From assembly GCF_947493125.1 (NCBI RefSeq), contig NZ_CANLQB010000006.1, positions 1 through 64,000 of the forward strand: a stretch of 64,000 bases of DNA, written 5' to 3'. Below, in pieces: positions 60,154 to 64,000 of the stretch. Every line of letters starts with the position of its first letter. Positions within the stretch are counted from its first letter, which is position 1. The notes below the pieces were generated by a model. It saw only the letters and a program-made list of their open reading frames with translations. It did no database searches and was not told where the DNA came from. This DNA is from an uncultured Roseobacter sp. (lineage in GTDB: Bacteria; Pseudomonadota; Alphaproteobacteria; Rhodobacterales; Rhodobacteraceae). The translations under genes and the position numbers were made by a program.

Positions 60154-61680
60154 TCAGACCTTGTCGCCCGCCTCCAGCCGCTGCAGAAACGCCCCCGCCT
60201 CCGCGATGACCATCTCGCGCCGGTCCGCATCCATCCGGTCCCAGGTCCGGTACATGTTCCCCATACGCGCATTGTCCTTGAACCGCTCCCGATGCCGGTC
60301 AAGGAAATGCCAGTAGAGCAGGTTGAAGGGGCAAGCCCCGTCACCCGTCTTCTTGCTGACCGAATAGGCGCAGCCCTTGCAGTAATCCGACATCCGGTTG
60401 ATATACGCCCCGCTCGACACATAGGGCTTCGAGGCGATCACACCCCCGTCGGCAAACTGGCTCATCCCCACCGTGTTGGGCGCCTCGACCCATTCAAACG
60501 CGTCCATATAGACGGCCAGATACCACTCGTGTACCTGATGCGGATCAATCCCTGCCAAAAGCGCGAAATTCCCCGTGATCATAAGGCGTTGGATGTGATG
60601 CGCATAGGCCTCCGTCGCCGTCTGCTCCACCGCTTTTTCGAGACACCGCATCTTCGTCTCACCGCCCCAGAAGAGCTCCGGCAGGTCACGGGAATGCCCC
60701 AGCGCATTGCCCGTCACATACTCGGGCCCTTTCAGGAAATATATGCCCCGCATGTACTCGCGCCAGCCGATGATCTGGCGGATAAACCCTTCGGCGGCGT
60801 TGATCGGCACGTCCCCTGCTGCATAGGCCTCCGCCACCTTTTCGCAGACCTCCAGCGGGTCCAGCAGCCCGATGTTGATATAGGCCGAGATCACCGCGTG
60901 ATAGAGAAACCGGTTGTCAGCCAACATCGCATCCTGATAGTCGCCGAACTTCGGCAAAGCCTTTGAAATGAAATGCGAAAGCGCCCGCCGCGCCTCCCCT
61001 TCCGTGGTCGCAAACCAGAAGGGCCGCAGCTCACCGAAGTGGTTGCCAAACCGTGCCTCCACCAGCGCCAGCACCTCCTCAACGGTCTCATCCGGCGTGA
61101 ACTGCATCGGCCCGTTGAAGTCGACCTCACCCGGCGCCGGCTTGCGGTTCTCATGGTCGAAATTCCACTTTCCCCCCACCGGATCAGAGCCCTCCATCAA
61201 GAGCCCCGTCTTGCGCCGCATCTCGCGATAGAAATACTCCATCCGCAGCGCCTTGCGCCCCTCGGCCCAATCTTCAAACTCTTGATGTGACGCAATAAAT
61301 CGGTCGTCCGGCAGGATATGCGTGGTGATCGGCGCGTGCTTCAGCTTGTCGATCAGGCGCCACTCTCCGGGCTCCGTCGCCAGAACCTCCGACGCGCCCG
61401 TCTCCTCCGCACGCCGCAGCAGCTCGCCGACGATGGAGCCTGCGGTCTGCGTATCTTCCAGCTGCGTATACCGCACATCCCAGCCCTCGTCCCGCAGCCG
61501 CGCCGCAAACTTGCGCATCGCCGCGAAGATCAGCGCGATCTTCTTAGGGTGGTGCCGCACATAATCGGTCTCGTCCGCGACCTCGGCCATGACCACCACA
61601 TCGCTGTCGCGGTCGGCCTCACGCAGCGCGCTCAACCCTGCGCTCAGCTGATCACCCAATACCAGAACAAGGCGGTTCAC
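60154..61680 (-). CDS. Iron-sulfur bacterial cryptochrome/photolyase (PhrB type)
   Basis: 508 residues, the length of FeS-BCP enzymes. The N-terminal Rossmann-like part begins RLVLVLGDQLSAGLSAL. The C-terminal FAD-binding helical part contains the cluster ligands CKGCAYSVSKKTGDGACPFN, with a further Cys in KMRCLEKAV, consistent with four cysteines holding a 4Fe-4S cluster. Members repair (6-4) photoproducts or act as blue-light sensors, and carry FAD and a lumazine antenna. The gene overlaps the upstream SDR gene by 4 bases, a pair that is probably co-translated. Confidence 0.93.
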   Translation of the reverse strand: MNRLVLVLGDQLSAGLSALREADRDSDVVVMAEVADETDYVRHHPKKIALIFAAMRKFAARLRDEGWDVRYTQLEDTQTAGSIVGELLRRAEETGASEVLATEPGEWRLIDKLKHAPITTHILPDDRFIASHQEFEDWAEGRKALRMEYFYREMRRKTGLLMEGSDPVGGKWNFDHENRKPAPGEVDFNGPMQFTPDETVEEVLALVEARFGNHFGELRPFWFATTEGEARRALSHFISKALPKFGDYQDAMLADNRFLYHAVISAYINIGLLDPLEVCEKVAEAYAAGDVPINAAEGFIRQIIGWREYMRGIYFLKGPEYVTGNALGHSRDLPELFWGGETKMRCLEKAVEQTATEAYAHHIQRLMITGNFALLAGIDPHQVHEWYLAVYMDAFEWVEAPNTVGMSQFADGGVIASKPYVSSGAYINRMSDYCKGCAYSVSKKTGDGACPFNLLYWHFLDRHRERFKDNARMGNMYRTWDRMDADRREMVIAEAGAFLQRLEAGDKV

Positions 61681-62342
61681 CAGGGCACCGCCTTCCCGGC
61701 CCAGTCAAAGAACTGTCCGGTCTGCTCCGGTGTCAACGCACTGATCACGTTCAACAAATTCTCCGCCGCCTCCTCCGGTGGCACGGCGGGATGCCGCCCC
61801 AGATACTTCTCTGTAAAAGGCGTCGCGACCGTTCCGGGATGCAGCGCCACACAGACCGACTGCTTGTGCGTCCGGCTGAGCTCGATCGACGTCGTGTGCA
61901 CGATCTGGTTCACCGCCGCCTTGGCGCTGCGATAGCTGACCCACCCGCCGATCCGGTTGTCGCCAATAGAGCCCACCCGCGCCGAGAGCACCGCCAACAC
62001 GGCCTGACGGTCCCGCGGTAACAGCTCCGCCGCATGGCGCAAAACCAGCGCTGGCCCCAGCGCATTCACGGCGAACTGATCCATCATCGTCTTGGCTGTC
62101 ACGGCCTTGATCGACTTCTCAGGCGCTGCCCCGTCGATCTCCAGAGCCCCCGTGGTCACCAGCACCAGATCGAACGCGCCCTCCAGCCCGCTGAGGTGAT
62201 GCGCAACCGAGGCCTCGTCGGTGATCTCAAGCCCGTCCTGCGACCGCGACAGCGCCGTCACGTCATCACCCCGCGCCTGACAGGCGGCGACCATTGCCTG
62301 TCCGATCCCGCCAGAAGCCCCTACGATCAATACTCTTTTCAT
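61677..62342 (-). CDS. Short-chain dehydrogenase/reductase
   Basis: 221 residues. The cofactor-binding LIVGASGGIGQAMVAAC is at residues 5-20, the catalytic Ser region is VLSARVGSIGDN, and the Tyr-x-x-x-Lys site is SYRSAKAAVNQIV. The short N-G-x-G-like motif reads VTTGALE. It is probably NAD(P)-dependent; the substrate is unknown. It precedes the photolyase gene (ATGA overlap) and is divergent from the leader of leuA. Confidence 0.92.
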   Translation of the reverse strand: MKRVLIVGASGGIGQAMVAACQARGDDVTALSRSQDGLEITDEASVAHHLSGLEGAFDLVLVTTGALEIDGAAPEKSIKAVTAKTMMDQFAVNALGPALVLRHAAELLPRDRQAVLAVLSARVGSIGDNRIGGWVSYRSAKAAVNQIVHTTSIELSRTHKQSVCVALHPGTVATPFTEKYLGRHPAVPPEEAAENLLNVISALTPEQTGQFFDWAGKAVPW

Positions 62343-62467
62343 CCGCGGCCACCTAGGCGGACGCTCTGTCCCTTCAACCCCGCAAGGCTCAAAGGTCGCA
62401 GCCGCCGCACCGATCCCGGCGCAAAAACCACCTTCCCATTTGCGTCAGCCTGCGTATAACTACGCGC

Positions 62468-62548
62468 ATGGCACCTGTGTCGCATATCATATGCCTGCGC
62501 TATTCCTTGCGCCCAGCCGCCGCTCTGCTGCTGCTAGCCCGCCTCTGA
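62468..62548 (+). CDS. leuL: Leucine leader peptide of the leuA attenuator
   Basis: A 26-codon frame, ATG at 62468 and TGA at 62546, contains the run CTG CTG CTG CTA followed three codons later by CTC: the peptide ends AAALLLLARL. Seven of 26 residues are leucine. Its position, 77 bases before the leuA start, and the hairpin that begins inside it show a translation-coupled attenuation leader: ribosome stalling at Leu codons would change the downstream RNA fold. A TATAAC at 62455-62460 could be the -10 box, which would place transcription initiation very near the ATG. Confidence 0.8.
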   Translation: MAPVSHIICLRYSLRPAAALLLLARL

Positions 62549-62577
62549 GCGTGCCCGTCGGCGCGCCCGCTCAGAGG
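62542..62577 (+). promoter_or_regulatory. Attenuator hairpin of leuA
   Basis: CCTCTGAGCG (62542-62551) and CGCTCAGAGG (62568-62577) form a perfect 10-bp stem over a 16-base GC-rich loop. The left arm includes the leader stop codon. There is no T-run after it, so it is not a standard intrinsic terminator; it may act with Rho or through alternative pairing. Confidence 0.65.
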
Positions 62578-62624
62578 ATCGTGCCGCGCGCCAAGGACCA
62601 CAGCAGAAACGAAAGACCAAAGAC

Positions 62625-64000
62625 ATGACAGACAAAGCGAAACAGGACCGTGTCCTGATTTTTGACACCACCCTGCGCGACGGCGAGCAGAGCCCGGGCG
62701 CAACCATGACCCATGCCGAGAAGCTCGAGATTGCTGGGCTGCTCGACGAGATGGGCGTGGACATCATCGAAGCAGGGTTCCCCATCGCCTCCGAAGGGGA
62801 TTTCGCCGCCGTGAGCGAGATTGCCAAGCAGACCCAAACTTCGGTCATCTGCGGGCTGGCCCGCGCCCAGATCGGCGATATCGACCGCTGCTGGGAAGCG
62901 GTGCAGCACGCAAAACGCCCACGTATTCATACGTTTATCGGCACGTCCCCGCTGCACCGGGCGATCCCCAACCTCGACAAGGACCAGATGGCCGAACGCA
63001 TCGAACAGACGGTGACCCATGCCCGCAACCTCTGTGACAACGTGCAGTGGTCGCCGATGGATGCGACGCGCACGGAGGAGGACTATCTCTGCCGCGTGGT
63101 CGAGATCGCGATCAAATGCGGGGCAACAACGATCAACATCCCGGACACCGTGGGCTACACCGCCCCGCGTGAGTCGGCGGAGCTGATCCGCATGCTGATC
63201 AATCGCGTGCCGGGCGCCGACGAGATCACCTTCGCCACCCACTGCCACAACGATCTGGGGATGGCCACGGCCAACTCCCTCGCCGCGGTCGAGGCCGGTG
63301 CGCGGCAAATCGAATGCACGATCAACGGCTTGGGCGAGCGCGCCGGCAACACCGCGCTGGAAGAGGTCGTCATGGCGCTGAAAGTGCGCAACGACATCAT
63401 GCCCTTCCGGACCGGCATTGACGCCACCAAGATCATGAACATCTCGCGCCGTGTCGCCACCGTCTCGGGCTTTCCGGTGCAGTTTAACAAGGCCATCGTC
63501 GGCAAGAACGCCTTTGCCCATGAGAGCGGCATCCACCAGGATGGCATGCTGAAAAACGCCGAGACCTTCGAGATCATGCGTCCCGAGGATGTCGGGCTGT
63601 CCGAAACCAACCTCGTGATGGGCAAGCACTCGGGCCGTGCCGCGCTGCGCTCGAAACTGGAGGACCTCGGGTTCGAACTGGGGGACAACCAGCTCAAGGA
63701 CGTCTTCGTGCGGTTCAAGGAGCTGGCCGACCGCAAGAAGGAGATCTACGACGACGACCTCATTGCGCTGATGCGCACCTCGACCGACCCGGAGAATGAC
63801 CGCCTGAAGCTCAAGTCGCTCAAGGTGGTTTGCGGCACCGATGGCCCGCAACAGGCTGATCTGGTGATGGAAATCGACGGCGAAGAGAAGTCCACGACGC
63901 AGACCGGCGATGGCCCCGTTGATGCCTCCTTCAACGCGATCAAGGCGCTGGTGCCGCATACGGCCCGGCTGCAGTTGTACCAGGTACACGCCGTCACCGA
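62625..64000 (+). CDS. leuA: 2-isopropylmalate synthase, 3' end outside the window
   Basis: At least 458 residues from ATG 62625 ([20 protein letters not shown]); the frame is open to the window end. The catalytic barrel shows [29 protein letters not shown], and the metal-binding HCH in [15 protein letters not shown], with GLGERAGN after it. The regulatory domain begins near residue 385 ([17 protein letters not shown]) and is cut by the window edge. It condenses acetyl-CoA with 2-oxoisovalerate, the first step of leucine synthesis. A leucine-rich leader peptide and hairpin lie directly upstream. Confidence 0.97.
   Translation, partial: MTDKAKQDRVLIFDTTLRDGEQSPGATMTHAEKLEIAGLLDEMGVDIIEAGFPIASEGDFAAVSEIAKQTQTSVICGLARAQIGDIDRCWEAVQHAKRPRIHTFIGTSPLHRAIPNLDKDQMAERIEQTVTHARNLCDNVQWSPMDATRTEEDYLCRVVEIAIKCGATTINIPDTVGYTAPRESAELIRMLINRVPGADEITFATHCHNDLGMATANSLAAVEAGARQIECTINGLGERAGNTALEEVVMALKVRNDIMPFRTGIDATKIMNISRRVATVSGFPVQFNKAIVGKNAFAHESGIHQDGMLKNAETFEIMRPEDVGLSETNLVMGKHSGRAALRSKLEDLGFELGDNQLKDVFVRFKELADRKKEIYDDDLIALMRTSTDPENDRLKLKSLKVVCGTDGPQQADLVMEIDGEEKSTTQTGDGPVDASFNAIKALVPHTARLQLYQVHAVT

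Overview
The window looks like a chromosome segment of a marine Rhodobacterales (Roseobacter-group) alphaproteobacterium. Most of it is GC-rich with strong codon bias. It carries gene sets typical of that group: the reductive pyrimidine pathway (preT/preA, hydantoinase, carbamoyl-amide hydrolase), a gcvT-gcvH-gcvP cluster behind a tandem glycine riboswitch, VPLPA-CTERM surface proteins, an iron-sulfur bacterial photolyase, and leuA behind a leucine-rich leader peptide. No rRNA, tRNA or CRISPR array was recognised.

Layout. 1-1.3 kb is AT-rich accessory DNA with the start of a gene leaving the window on the minus strand and one unknown membrane protein. 1.3-10.7 kb is core-like: a lipoprotein hydrolase, a LysR gene divergent from a GST / flavin-reductase fusion / MOSC operon, a GFA protein divergent from a WYL regulator, a methyltransferase and membrane-protein pair, and a second LysR gene. 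A decayed copy of the start of the lipoprotein hydrolase gene lies behind the second LysR gene. 11.0-19.0 kb is an AT-richer island: a P-loop kinase, a large type ISP restriction-methylation enzyme, a Cys-rich secreted protein, a short tyrosine recombinase next to a perfect dif-like inverted repeat, a WGR protein, and three consecutive secreted proteins, the middle one with a phage tail-collar-like domain. ettA follows; its 3' end is present twice, the first copy lying inside a 75-bp palindrome. 21.0-22.3 kb is AT-rich again, and one gene there has a 10-A tract that splits its frame.

22.3-25.7 kb holds cutA, small membrane proteins, an orphan BrnA-like protein, a candidate small RNA and an 11-bp repeat array. 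25.8-37.2 kb is a pyrimidine uptake and degradation locus. It contains an NMT1/THI5-type ABC transporter, dihydropyrimidinase, N-carbamoyl amide hydrolase, a RutR-like regulator and PreA/PreT. Two matching palindromes (TTTACCA-NN-TGGTAAA type) lie in front of the two divergent transcription units, so the locus is probably one RutR regulon. Transport brings the pyrimidine in, PreTA reduces the ring, HydA opens it and the amidohydrolase releases the beta-amino acid.

37.4-64.0 kb is mostly housekeeping. It has a cold-shock protein, an SRAP protein lacking the usual Cys2, tesA divergent from an ABC ATPase/permease pair, the glycine cleavage cluster, a gamma-glutamylcyclotransferase-like protein, a MATE pump, gltX, nadE, a protein of 18 MORN repeats, tandem VPLPA-CTERM genes, an EAL phosphodiesterase, a photolyase-SDR pair and the first part of leuA. 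The most unusual signals are the duplicated ettA 3' end, the dif-like site beside the recombinase, the secreted collar-protein cassette, the two 11-bp iteron arrays and the Cys-less SRAP protein.
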